Made by a program: the position numbers and the translations under genes
Notes under the pieces: generated by a model
The model's input: only the letters and a program-made list of their open reading frames with translations
What the model was told of the DNA's origin: nothing
Databases searched by the model: none
Shown: positions 26,406-34,363 of the stretch, piece after piece
Position numbering within the stretch: the first letter of the stretch is position 1
How the letters are laid out: every line of letters begins with the position of its first letter
Source: Nocardia sp. NBC_01329
Lineage (GTDB): Bacteria; Actinomycetota; Actinomycetes; Mycobacteriales; Mycobacteriaceae
DNA length: 64,000 bases
Assembly (NCBI RefSeq): GCF_035956715.1
Contig: NZ_CP108381.1
Span: 372,001-436,000, forward strand
Direction of reading: 5' to 3'

Positions 26406-28208
26406 TCAGGAGCGTGGTTTCCGGCGATCCTGCCGCTTCGGGCCTTCGCGGCGGGGGCCGCGGCCGATCGCCCGATGTCCGGGCGGGCCCGAATCGAGCT
26501 GCAGCTGGATCAGGATGCCGCTGATCCGAGTGCGCCGCAGTGCCTCCAGGGTTTCCGGTGGCAGGTGGGCGGGCAGTTCCACCAGGCTGTGGTCGGGCCG
26601 GATACTGATATGCCCGAAATCGCTGCGTCGCAGACCACCTTCGTTGGCGATGGCACCGACGATGGCACCGGGCACCACCCGGTGCCGTTTGCCCACGCTG
26701 ATGCGATAAGTGGCCAGTTCGGCATCGGTGGTGCGCTGCCGGGAGGGCCCGCGGCGGTCGTCGAAGCCGCCTTCTTCGAATTGACGCGGCGCGCGTTCGC
26801 GGCGCGGCCGCTCCACCGGTTCCGGCTCGGGTTCGAGGAAGAAGCTCTCGCCGTCCTGCGCGGCCACCGCCAGGGCGGCGGCGATATCGGCCAGCGGGGT
26901 GTTGTGCTCCTGCTCGTAGTCCTCGATCAACTTGCGGAACAGCGCGAGATTATCGGAGCTGAGGTTCTCGGTGATGGCATCACCGAATTTCGCGACCCGC
27001 TGGGCGTTCACATCGTCGACGCTGGGCAGCTGCATCTCGGTCAGCGGATGCCGGGTCGCGCGTTCGATGGATTTGAGCAGATGTCGTTCCCGGGGGGCGA
27101 CGAACAGCAGGGCCTCACCACTGCGGCCCGCACGGCCGGTGCGGCCGATCCGGTGCACATAGGACTCGGTGTCGTGCGGAATGTCGTAGTTCACGACATG
27201 CGAGATCCGGTCCACGTCCAGGCCGCGGGCCGCGACATCGGTGGCGACCAGGATGTCGAGGGTGCCCGCTTTCAGCTGGCCGATGGTGCGCTCGCGCTGG
27301 GCCTGGGCGATATCGCCGTTGATCGCCGCGGCGGAGAACCCGCGGGCACGCAGCTTCTCGGCCAGTTCCTCGGTGGCCTGTTTGGTGCGCACGAAGATGA
27401 TCATCGCCTCGAAGGACTCCACCTCGAGGATCCGGGTGAGCGCGTCGAGTTTGCGCTGATGCGAGACGAGCACCCACCGCTGGGCGATATTCGTGGCGGT
27501 GCTGGTCTTGGCCTTGACCGTGATCTCGACCGGTTCACGCAGGTACTGCTTGGAGATCTTGCGGATCGCCGCGGGCATGGTCGCCGAGAACAGCGCCACC
27601 TGCTTATCGGCCGGGGTATCGGCGAGGATGCGCTCGACATCCTCCTGGAACCCCATCTTCAGCATCTCGTCGGCCTCGTCGAGCACCAGATAGCGCAGCT
27701 GCGACAGATCCAGCGTGCCCTTCTCCAGGTGATCGATGACGCGGCCGGGCGTACCCACCACGACCTGGGCGCCCCGCCGGAGACCCGACAGCTGTACGCC
27801 GTAGCTCTGACCGCCGTAGATCGGCAGTACATGGGTGTCCGGCATATGCGTCGCGTAGCGGCCGAACGCCTCGGCGACCTGGATCGCCAGTTCACGGGTC
27901 GGTGCGAGCACCAGTGCGGCCGGCTGTTTACCGGTGGGCCGGTCCTGCAGCAGCCCCATCAGAACCGGGATGGCGAAGGCCGCCGTCTTACCGGTACCGG
28001 TCTGCGCCAGACCCACCACATCCGCGCCTGCCAGCAGCGGAGGGATGGTCGCGGCCTGGATAGGGGAGGGCGATTCGTAGCCGACATCGGCGATGGCCGA
28101 AAGGATGCGGTCATCGATACCGAGATCTGCGAAGGTCGGTCCGGCGGTTTCGGGTTCGGTCTCGCCTTGGTTGTCGCCGACGCTGTCGTCGCCCTCATTG
28201 GTGCTCAT
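26406..28208 (-). CDS. deaD: DEAD-box ATP-dependent RNA helicase (DeaD/CsdA type)
   Basis: The product is 600 residues. The order is Q motif (GYESPSPIQ), Walker A AQTGTGKT, PTRELAIQ, TPGRVIDH, DEAD box VLDEADEM (about residue 176), SAT, then ARGLDVDR and HRIGRTGRAGR in the second RecA lobe. An acidic linker (EPEPEPVERPRRERAPRQFEE) leads to a DbpA-like C-terminal RNA-binding domain (RISVGKRHRVVPGAIVGAIANE) and a basic tail. These helicases remodel structured RNA in ribosome assembly and cold adaptation. The ATG at 28208 lacks a ribosome site, but TAAACT lies about eight bases upstream on the same strand, so a leaderless mRNA is likely. Confidence 0.92.
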   Translation of the reverse strand: MSTNEGDDSVGDNQGETEPETAGPTFADLGIDDRILSAIADVGYESPSPIQAATIPPLLAGADVVGLAQTGTGKTAAFAIPVLMGLLQDRPTGKQPAALVLAPTRELAIQVAEAFGRYATHMPDTHVLPIYGGQSYGVQLSGLRRGAQVVVGTPGRVIDHLEKGTLDLSQLRYLVLDEADEMLKMGFQEDVERILADTPADKQVALFSATMPAAIRKISKQYLREPVEITVKAKTSTATNIAQRWVLVSHQRKLDALTRILEVESFEAMIIFVRTKQATEELAEKLRARGFSAAAINGDIAQAQRERTIGQLKAGTLDILVATDVAARGLDVDRISHVVNYDIPHDTESYVHRIGRTGRAGRSGEALLFVAPRERHLLKSIERATRHPLTEMQLPSVDDVNAQRVAKFGDAITENLSSDNLALFRKLIEDYEQEHNTPLADIAAALAVAAQDGESFFLEPEPEPVERPRRERAPRQFEEGGFDDRRGPSRQRTTDAELATYRISVGKRHRVVPGAIVGAIANEGGLRRSDFGHISIRPDHSLVELPAHLPPETLEALRRTRISGILIQLQLDSGPPGHRAIGRGPRREGPKRQDRRKPRS

Positions 28209-28268
28209 TGACCAGGAGTTTACTGGTACGGCCTGGTTGTCCGGCCCACCGGGCCATACGGTGTCAGC

Positions 28269-29132
28269 ATGAACGCCGACCCCACCGACCTTTCCGACCC
28301 GCACGACGGCGCGACGGTTCTCGCGGTCGCGCAGTTCGCACCGCATACCGATATCGATGCCAATCTCGTCGCGCTCGCCGCACAGGTGCGCGCCGCGGCA
28401 GAGCAGGGCGCGCGGATCGTGGTGGCTCCCGAGTACTCGATGTTCGCCCTCGGCCGGCTCGACGAGCGCGCCCTGGCGGTCGCGCAACCGCTCGACGGCC
28501 CGTTCGTCACGGCACTGTCCGAACTGGCCGCCGAGACCGGGGTTTACCTGGTGGCCGGGGTCGTGGAGACGGCCGCCCCCGGCGACGAACGGATCCACAA
28601 CACCCTGGTGGCGCTCGGCCCCGACGGGTCGCTGCGGGCCCGCTACCGCAAGGTGCACCTCTACGACGCGTTCGGGCAGCGCGAATCGGAGGTCGTCGCC
28701 CCCGGGCCGTTGGACGATCTGGCGCTGTTCACCGCCGACGGCCTCACCTTCGGTCTGCAGACCTGTTTCGATCTACGGTTCCCGGAGGGTTTCCGCCGGT
28801 TGGCCGCGGCCGGCGCGCAGGTACTGTTGCTGCCCGCGCAGTGGATCCCCGGACCGGGCAAGGTCGATCAGTGGACCACGTTGCTCCGGGCCCGGGCCAT
28901 CGAGAACACCGTCTACCTCGCTGCGGCCGACCAATGCGGTCCACGCGGTGCCGGGGCCTCCATGATCGTCGACCCCACGGGCCGGGTCCTGAGCGAACTC
29001 GCGGACGCCCCCGGTATCGCCCGCGCGGATCTGGACATCGGCCTGGTGAGCCGGGTCCGCCGCACGAATCCGAGCCTCGCCCTGCGCAGGTTCGCCGTCG
29101 AGGTGCCGGAGGCGAGTAGCGTCGACAGGTAA
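28269..29132 (+). CDS. Carbon-nitrogen (nitrilase-superfamily) hydrolase
   Basis: The product is 287 residues with the full nitrilase-superfamily triad: Glu55 in APEYSMF, Lys128 in YRKVHLYD and Cys166 in QTCFDLRFPE. The flanking sequences resemble the omega-amidase/Nit-like deaminated glutathione amidase group. In an organism with mycothiol the natural amide substrate is uncertain. The neighbouring helicase gene is divergent, 60 bases away. The stop codon shares one base with the start of the next gene (TAATG), so the hydrolase and phosphoribosyltransferase are coupled. Confidence 0.88.
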   Translation: MNADPTDLSDPHDGATVLAVAQFAPHTDIDANLVALAAQVRAAAEQGARIVVAPEYSMFALGRLDERALAVAQPLDGPFVTALSELAAETGVYLVAGVVETAAPGDERIHNTLVALGPDGSLRARYRKVHLYDAFGQRESEVVAPGPLDDLALFTADGLTFGLQTCFDLRFPEGFRRLAAAGAQVLLLPAQWIPGPGKVDQWTTLLRARAIENTVYLAAADQCGPRGAGASMIVDPTGRVLSELADAPGIARADLDIGLVSRVRRTNPSLALRRFAVEVPEASSVDR

Positions 29133-29767
29133 TGCTCTACGCCGACCGTGAGACCGCCGGGCGCGCGCTGGGAAGCGAACTGACGCACCTGCGTGCGGAG
29201 CATCCGCTGGTGCTCGGACTGCCCCGCGGTGGGGTCCCGGTGGCGGCGGCGGTCCGCGAGATCATCGGCGGTGATCTGGACATACTGCTGGTCCGCAAAC
29301 TGGGGGTGCCCTGGCAACCGGAACTCGCGGCGGGGGCGATCGGCGAGGAGGGTGTCCGGGTTCTGAACGCCGATGTACTGCGGCAGACCGGCCTGGACCG
29401 TGCACGGCTGGACGCGATCGAGGCAGACGAGCGTGCCGAAATGGACCGGCGCCGCACGCTGTGGCGTGGTGACCGGCCGCCGCTACCGCTGCGGGGCCGG
29501 ACCGTGGTGATCGTCGACGACGGGGTGGCTACCGGCGCGACGGTCGTGGTGGCCTGCCGGGTCGCCCGCGCGCAGCAGCCCCGGCGGATCGTGGTCGCGG
29601 TGCCGGTCTCGGCGCCCGAGGCACTCGACCGGATCGGCGCCGAAGCCGACGAGGTGGTGTGCCCCCTGGCGCCCGAGACGCTGGCCGGGGTCGGCGGGGC
29701 CTACCGCGACTTCCACCAGCTCGCCGATACCGAGGTGACCGATCTGCTCCGGCCGGACGCCCGGTGA
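29132..29767 (+). CDS. Phosphoribosyltransferase-family protein
   Basis: The product is 211 residues of the type I PRTase fold. It has LVLGLPRGGVPVAAAVRE near the N-terminus and the PRPP-binding loop VVIVDDGVATGATVVVA at about residues 125-141. Similar stand-alone proteins are widespread in actinobacteria, sometimes fused to or neighbouring hydrolases, and their true substrates are mostly unknown. It overlaps the upstream nitrilase-family gene by one base. A block of 36-bp repeats follows it. Confidence 0.87.
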   Translation: MLYADRETAGRALGSELTHLRAEHPLVLGLPRGGVPVAAAVREIIGGDLDILLVRKLGVPWQPELAAGAIGEEGVRVLNADVLRQTGLDRARLDAIEADERAEMDRRRTLWRGDRPPLPLRGRTVVIVDDGVATGATVVVACRVARAQQPRRIVVAVPVSAPEALDRIGAEADEVVCPLAPETLAGVGGAYRDFHQLADTEVTDLLRPDAR

Positions 29768-29785
29768 GCCGTACCGGGCGTCCAG

Positions 29786-29882
29786 GGCCGGAGCGAATGC
29801 GCAGGTACGCAGAGCGCGCATGGCCGGAGCGAATGCGGAGGTACGCAGAGCGCGCACGGCCGGAGCGAATGCGCAGGTACGC
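29786..29882. repeat. Three 36-bp tandem repeats
   Basis: Units lie at 29786-29821, 29822-29857 and 29858-29882 (the last truncated). Each starts GGCCGGAGCGAATGCG, then SAGGTACGC, then AGAGCGCGCAY. The third core ends exactly where the stop codon of the acyl-CoA dehydrogenase gene begins (29883, minus strand). The same 25-bp core recurs twice at 53011-53112, again at the 3' end of a minus-strand gene. Confidence 0.85.
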
Positions 29883-31007
29883 TCAGAGCTCCGGCTGGGC
29901 GTAGTCCGCGACCTGCGCGGTCAGTACCCGCAGATGCTCCAGCGAGCTACCGAGGGTGCGCTCGATGGCGGTGAGCCGGGCGACGTAATGGCTCACCGGG
30001 TATTCGGATGTGACGCCGATACCGCCGTGCATCTGGATCGCTTCCTGGCCGATATGCCGCGCCGACCGGCTGACCTGCAGGCGCGCTCGGGACGCGATCA
30101 CCGGATCACCGGCATCGACCAGCGATGCGGTGAGGTAGTAGCTCATACTCCGGGCCAGTTCGAGCGAGACGTACATGTTCGCGGCCCGCTGGGTGAGGGT
30201 CTGGAACTTCGACAGCGTGACACCGAACTGTTTGCGGGTCTTCAGATAGTCGGTGGTCAGGCGTAGCGACTCTTCCATCGCCCCGATGGATTCCGCGCAC
30301 AGTGCGGCGTGGGCTCGGGTGAGTACCTCGTTCACGGCGTTCGTGGCGTCGCCGCCGGTGCCGAGCAGTTCGGCCGGTGCGCCGTCCAGAACCACCTGGG
30401 CACCGCGCAGGCCGTCGACCGTCGCGTATGCGGTGCGATCGACCCCGGTGGCGTCGGCGGCGACCAGGAACAGGCCCAGGTCGCCGTCGGGCAGGGTCGC
30501 GCTGACCACCAGATCGTCGGCGCAGTCACCGTGCGGTACCGGATTCTTGGTTCCGGTGAGGGTGTAAGCCTCGCCCTGGGCGGTGGCCGCGGTGGCGACG
30601 GCGTGATCGGGCCAGCGGGAGCCGGGCTCGCCGTGTGCGAAGGCCAGCAGTTTCGTCCCCGCGGCGACCTCGGGCAGGATGCGCTGGCGCTGGTCGGGGG
30701 TACCGACCGCGCTGATCAGGCCGCCCGGGACCAGGACCGCGTCGAGCAGCGGTTCCGGCGCCAGCCGGCGGCCGATCTCCTCGAGTACCAGCATGGTCTC
30801 CACCGGGCCGGCCTCCATTCCGCCGTCTTTCTCGGCGAAGCTCAGCCCGAGCACGCCGAGTTCGGCGAGCTGACCCCAGACCTTGCGGCTCCAGCCGAGA
30901 TCGGTGCCGATGGCCGCGAGCCGGGATTCGGGGTTGTAGTGGCGGTTGAGCAGGTCACGCACCGTGTCACGGAGTAGGGCCTGTTCATCGGTGAGATCGA
31001 AATCCAT
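29883..31007 (-). CDS. Acyl-CoA dehydrogenase (second subunit of a pair)
   Basis: The product is 374 residues with the full N-terminal helical, beta and C-terminal helical layout. Recognisable pieces are DFDLTDEQALLRDTVRDLL, YTLTGTKNPVPHGDCADDLVV, TRKQFGVTLSKFQTLTQRAANMYV and MHGGIGVTSEYPVSHYVARL. The last motif resembles the ACAD C-terminus, but RGTPE/GTxE-type catalytic residues cannot be assigned with certainty. It starts nine bases after the upstream ACAD gene. Such adjacent, unlike ACAD genes usually form the alpha2beta2 enzymes of steroid side-chain beta-oxidation in mycobacteria (FadE26/27, FadE28/29 type). This function is inferred. Confidence 0.9.
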   Translation of the reverse strand: MDFDLTDEQALLRDTVRDLLNRHYNPESRLAAIGTDLGWSRKVWGQLAELGVLGLSFAEKDGGMEAGPVETMLVLEEIGRRLAPEPLLDAVLVPGGLISAVGTPDQRQRILPEVAAGTKLLAFAHGEPGSRWPDHAVATAATAQGEAYTLTGTKNPVPHGDCADDLVVSATLPDGDLGLFLVAADATGVDRTAYATVDGLRGAQVVLDGAPAELLGTGGDATNAVNEVLTRAHAALCAESIGAMEESLRLTTDYLKTRKQFGVTLSKFQTLTQRAANMYVSLELARSMSYYLTASLVDAGDPVIASRARLQVSRSARHIGQEAIQMHGGIGVTSEYPVSHYVARLTAIERTLGSSLEHLRVLTAQVADYAQPEL

Positions 31008-31016
31008 TACCTGACC

Positions 31017-32189
31017 TCACAATCCGAGGATCGAGGAGGCGATGATGGTGCGCTGCACCTCGCTGGAACCTCCGTAGATGGTTGTCTTGCGGTAGTTGAG
31101 ATAGCTCGGGCCGGTGCGCTGCGCCCATTCCGGCGAAGCGATGTCCCCGGCGTGTACCGGCAGGGCGTCGGGGCCGGCGATATCCAGCAGCAATTCGGTG
31201 GCGGCCTGCTGTAGTTCCGAGCCGCGCATCTTCAGCACCGACGAGGCGGGGTTCGGCTTGCCTTCGGTGGAGTTCGACACCACGCGCAACTGGGTGAGTT
31301 CGAGCGCGAGCAGTTCGTTTTCCAGTTCCGCGATCCGCGCCGCGAAGAGCGGGTCTTCCAGCAGTGTGCCGGAACCGGACCTGGTGGCGGCCGCGTACTC
31401 CTTGGCCACCCCGATCCGCACCTTGGTGCGACCGACCCCGGTGATGCCGGTGCGCTCGTTGCCGAGCAGGAACTTGGCGTAGGTCCAGCCCATGTTCTCC
31501 TCACCGACCAGTTGATCGGCCGCAACCCGGACGTTTTCGAAGAAGACCTCGTTGACTTCGTAACCGCCGTCGATCAGTTTGATCGGCCGGATGGTGACAC
31601 CGGGTGATTTCACGTCGAAGAGCAGGAACGAGATACCGGCCTGTTTCTTCGGGGCGGTCGGGTCGGTGCGGACCAGGCAGAAGATCCAGTCCGCCCACTG
31701 GGCGAGGGTGGTCCAGATCTTCTGGCCGTTGACGATGTAGGAATCACCGTCGCGCACGGCGGTGGTGCGCAGCGAAGCCAGGTCCGAGCCCGCGTCGGGT
31801 TCGGAGAAGCCCTGGCACCACCAGATGTCCAGGTCGGCGGTGGGCGGCAGGAAACGCTTCTTCAGTTCCTCGGAGCCGAACTGTGCGATGACCGGGCCGA
31901 CCATGGTGGCGTTGAAGGTCAGCGGGTCCGGCACGCTGGCCAGCTGCATCTCGTCCTGCCATAGATGCCGCTGCATCGGGGTCCAGTCCTTGCCGCCCCA
32001 CTCCACCGGCCAGTTCGGTACGGCCAGGCCGTGCTCGTTGAGCGCCCGGTGTGATGCCACGACGTCCTCGCGGGAGAGTTCGTGACCGTATTTCACACGT
32101 TCCCGGATCTCGGCCGGGATGGCGGTGGTGTAGATCTTCCGCAGCTCGTCACGGAAGGTGACCTCGTCGGGAGACAGAGTTAATTTCAT
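31017..32189 (-). CDS. Acyl-CoA dehydrogenase (first subunit of a pair)
   Basis: The product is 390 residues. Motifs include PVEWGGKDWTPMQRHLWQDEM, WWCQGFSEPDAGSDLASLRT (the flavin/substrate loop), GQKIWTTLAQWADWIFCLVR, VRVAADQLVGEENMGW and the C-terminal YGGSSEVQRTIIASSILGL. I chose ATG 32189 because GGAG lies six bases upstream; ATG 32195 and TTG 32201 are in frame just before it. The pair with the following ACAD gene and the nearby lipid-metabolism genes point to a heteromeric acyl-CoA dehydrogenase acting on bulky acyl-CoAs. Confidence 0.92.
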   Translation of the reverse strand: MKLTLSPDEVTFRDELRKIYTTAIPAEIRERVKYGHELSREDVVASHRALNEHGLAVPNWPVEWGGKDWTPMQRHLWQDEMQLASVPDPLTFNATMVGPVIAQFGSEELKKRFLPPTADLDIWWCQGFSEPDAGSDLASLRTTAVRDGDSYIVNGQKIWTTLAQWADWIFCLVRTDPTAPKKQAGISFLLFDVKSPGVTIRPIKLIDGGYEVNEVFFENVRVAADQLVGEENMGWTYAKFLLGNERTGITGVGRTKVRIGVAKEYAAATRSGSGTLLEDPLFAARIAELENELLALELTQLRVVSNSTEGKPNPASSVLKMRGSELQQAATELLLDIAGPDALPVHAGDIASPEWAQRTGPSYLNYRKTTIYGGSSEVQRTIIASSILGL

Positions 32190-32416
32190 ACACATCTCCA
32201 AGTATGTCTCGATTGTCCCGCATAGAATTTACACCCCTGAGCAATACTGCCGTGTCGAGTGCATCACATGTAGCGGGGCCGCAGGGTCGATCGCGGCGGA
32301 CGAGAGCGGAGTGTGACCGGGCGGCGACCTGAGCGGCCTGGTACTTTGCTGCGGTGGGCGGGGGGTCGCCGGCCGAATCCGGCACCATCGCCCGGATCGG
32401 ATGTAGGGAGTCAGCA

Positions 32417-33151
32417 GTGCACAACAAAATCATTGCGCGCACCGCGGCCACGGCAGCCGCGATCGGCATCAGCGCAACGCTCGCCTTCACCCCGGCGGCG
32501 GCCGCGCCCGCACCCACCCCGGCGGAAGCGGCGATCCAGGCGCTCACCGAGCGAATCGCCGGCCAGCCCGAGAACCGCGCCGGCGTGGACGCGCTGGCGC
32601 GTTACGCCGGTTACGTCGCGGCCGACCCCATCAGCGCCGTCGGCCTCTACACGCCCTTCGCCTACGCGGCGCCGACCTTCGGCTGCGGTAGCAACGGCCC
32701 GATCACCACCATCGTCGCGGCCGGTACCGCCAACGGCCCCAGCGCCAACATCATGGGCGAACCCGGCACGCTGACGTTCCACGCCACCCCCGGGCACTCG
32801 GGTATCCCGCAGGCCTCGGGTCTGGTGGTCGCCTGGATCAATATCAACAACGGTCGCAGCGGTCTCGACATGCTCGACGACCAGACCGAATTCGGCACCC
32901 CGTCGCTGTCCAGGACCGTGCGGAGCGGTCCGGGAACCGTCCTGGCCTCCATGTGGGGCACCATCGACTATCCGGGCGCGCTCTGTGTGATGACGCCCAC
33001 GGTCGGCATGTTCCCGGTACCCGAGGCGCCGGTCCCCGCCCCCGCGCCGGCGCCGCAATCCGCGCCGGCCGCCCCGCCCGCGGAACCCGGCGCTCCGGCC
33101 CCCGCACCTGCGCCTGCGCCGAACCCGGCGCCCGCACCCGCTCCGGCTTGA
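32417..33151 (+). CDS. Secreted Pro/Ala-rich-tailed protein of unknown function
   Basis: The product is 244 residues. The start at GTG 32417 is preceded by AGGGAG at six bases and opens a signal peptide (HNKIIARTAATAAAIGISATLAFTPAAAA, cut near AAAAPA). The mature core of about 150 residues has two cysteines (FGCGSNGP, GALCVMTP) and repeated Asn/Gly-rich segments. The last 50 residues are a Pro-Ala repeat tail, a cell-wall-spanning type of linker. It resembles conserved exported proteins of Nocardia/mycobacteria without a known role. It is divergent from the acyl-CoA dehydrogenase pair. Confidence 0.8.
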   Translation: MHNKIIARTAATAAAIGISATLAFTPAAAAPAPTPAEAAIQALTERIAGQPENRAGVDALARYAGYVAADPISAVGLYTPFAYAAPTFGCGSNGPITTIVAAGTANGPSANIMGEPGTLTFHATPGHSGIPQASGLVVAWININNGRSGLDMLDDQTEFGTPSLSRTVRSGPGTVLASMWGTIDYPGALCVMTPTVGMFPVPEAPVPAPAPAPQSAPAAPPAEPGAPAPAPAPAPNPAPAPAPA

Positions 33152-33254
33152 TCCGGTCGGCCGAGCCGAACCTGTTCGCCCCGGCCCGGCCGAGGCACGA
33201 GGGCCGGGAAACGTAGCGCCCCCATGGCCGCGATTCTTTGTCAGAATCCCGGCC

Positions 33255-33938
33255 ATGGGTTTCTTCGAGGGCGCCAGTGGCCGCCTGCACTATCGGTACC
33301 GGCCGGTCGAGGAGGCCACGATGGGCCTCGTACTGCTACCCGGCACCGGTCAGCACAGTGGGCATTATCACGAATTCGCCCGGCGCTCGAACCACGCCGG
33401 TATCGCCGTCTGGATGCTGGACTGGGCGGGGCAGGGTCTCAGTGAAGGGGATCCCGCGGCGCCTCCCGTACTGTCCGATCTCGTCGCCGGCGCGGCCGGA
33501 CTCTTCGCTGTTGCCCGCGCGGAAGAGCCGCGGCTCCCGCTTACGCTGATGGGCCATTCGCTGGGGGCACTCACCGCTCTCGCGGTACTGGGCGCCACCC
33601 CGACCGCCCTGGATCCTGCGCTCGCGGCGAATCCGGCAGTACCGGCGGACCGATTCGCCGGGCTGGTGCTGTGCGGTACTCCGTCGCGCGCGCTCGACGA
33701 TCGATCCGGTTCCCCCGCGCGGCAGTTGCCACCTGTACTGGCAGTTCACGGAGTGGACGACCGGCGGACGCCGATCGACCCGGTCCGTGCCTGGGCACGG
33801 CGGTGCGACTCCGCGGAACTGCGCGAATACGCCGATGCCGGGCACGATCTGCTGCACGAGCGCGTGCGCACCCGGGTGACGGCGGATATCGTGCAGTGGA
33901 CACAGGAGATCGTCGCGGGGCCGGTGCGACGGCCGTGA
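33255..33938 (+). CDS. Alpha/beta hydrolase (monoacylglycerol-lipase-like)
   Basis: The product is 227 residues. It has the lysophospholipase/monoacylglycerol lipase layout: an N-terminal HYRYRPVE, LLPGTGQHSGHYHEFARR, the DWAGQGLSEGD loop, the nucleophile elbow MGHSLGAL, a likely acid in HGVDDRRTP and a terminal DAGHDLLHE histidine. The cap region is short. No signal peptide is seen, so it is cytosolic. Probably it hydrolyses monoacylglycerols or small esters. A perfect hairpin terminator starts two bases after the stop codon, separating it from the ESX module. Confidence 0.85.
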   Translation: MGFFEGASGRLHYRYRPVEEATMGLVLLPGTGQHSGHYHEFARRSNHAGIAVWMLDWAGQGLSEGDPAAPPVLSDLVAGAAGLFAVARAEEPRLPLTLMGHSLGALTALAVLGATPTALDPALAANPAVPADRFAGLVLCGTPSRALDDRSGSPARQLPPVLAVHGVDDRRTPIDPVRAWARRCDSAELREYADAGHDLLHERVRTRVTADIVQWTQEIVAGPVRRP

Positions 33939-33940
33939 AA

Positions 33941-33959
33941 TCCGCTGTGTGACAGCGGA
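33941..33959 (+). terminator. Terminator between the hydrolase and the ESX module
   Basis: Arms TCCGCTGT (33941-33948) and ACAGCGGA (33952-33959) flank a GTG loop directly after the hydrolase stop. Confidence 0.6.
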
Positions 33960-33976
33960 GCAGGAAGGGGGAACCG

Positions 33977-34363
33977 ATGGAGCCGAACGCGATCACCACG
34001 CTCGATTCGGCCGTCGAAGACGGGCAGCTGTGGATCGACGGGGTGCTGGTGGCCGAGGGGGCACCGGAGCGGTGCGCACTGCGCTACGAACAACTCGCCG
34101 ACCAGGTGGACGCCCAGATCGAAACTCTCACCGCGGCGGTATCCCTGCCCGGTTTCGGGGGATTCGACTCGGGTGCGGCGTTGCGCACCGGGTTCGAGGG
34201 CAAGGCCACCGATGCGATCGCGGCGCTGCGCCGCTACTCCGGCTCGGCCCGGCAACTCGCACACACCTTCCGCACCGCCGCGGCGGCCTATCGGGAGGCC
34301 GATACCGATATGGCCGCGGCACTGGGCGCCGCGGCCGAGCGGACGGGGGTCGCCGATGCGTGA
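33977..34363 (+). CDS. WXG100-like ESX/T7SS substrate with YxxxD signal
   Basis: The product is 128 residues, mostly helical, with a Gly turn (LPGFGGFDSG) in the middle where WXG proteins carry WxG. The C-terminal end of the second long helix has YREAD (Tyr105, Asp109), which fits the YxxxD/E secretion signal of type VII substrates. It takes the place of the PE/WXG partner in PE-PPE pairs. It overlaps the next gene by eight bases, and EspG follows, so all three are probably one transcript. Export and partner choice are inferred. Confidence 0.7.
   Translation: MEPNAITTLDSAVEDGQLWIDGVLVAEGAPERCALRYEQLADQVDAQIETLTAAVSLPGFGGFDSGAALRTGFEGKATDAIAALRRYSGSARQLAHTFRTAAAAYREADTDMAAALGAAAERTGVADA

Noticed and set aside
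29786..29882. Possible CRISPR array from the 36-bp period
   Set aside because: The units are directly adjacent with no spacers between them and lie at a gene end; no cas genes are present.
29820..29904. A short frame reading through the 36-bp repeats
   Set aside because: The repeat length is a multiple of three, which keeps frames open by chance; the sequence gives a repetitive peptide with no start signal.
33168..33177. GAACCTGTTC as a second KstR-type site
   Set aside because: It has the AAC-NN-GTT core but lacks the outer T/A positions, and lies at the end of the secreted-protein gene with no promoter context.
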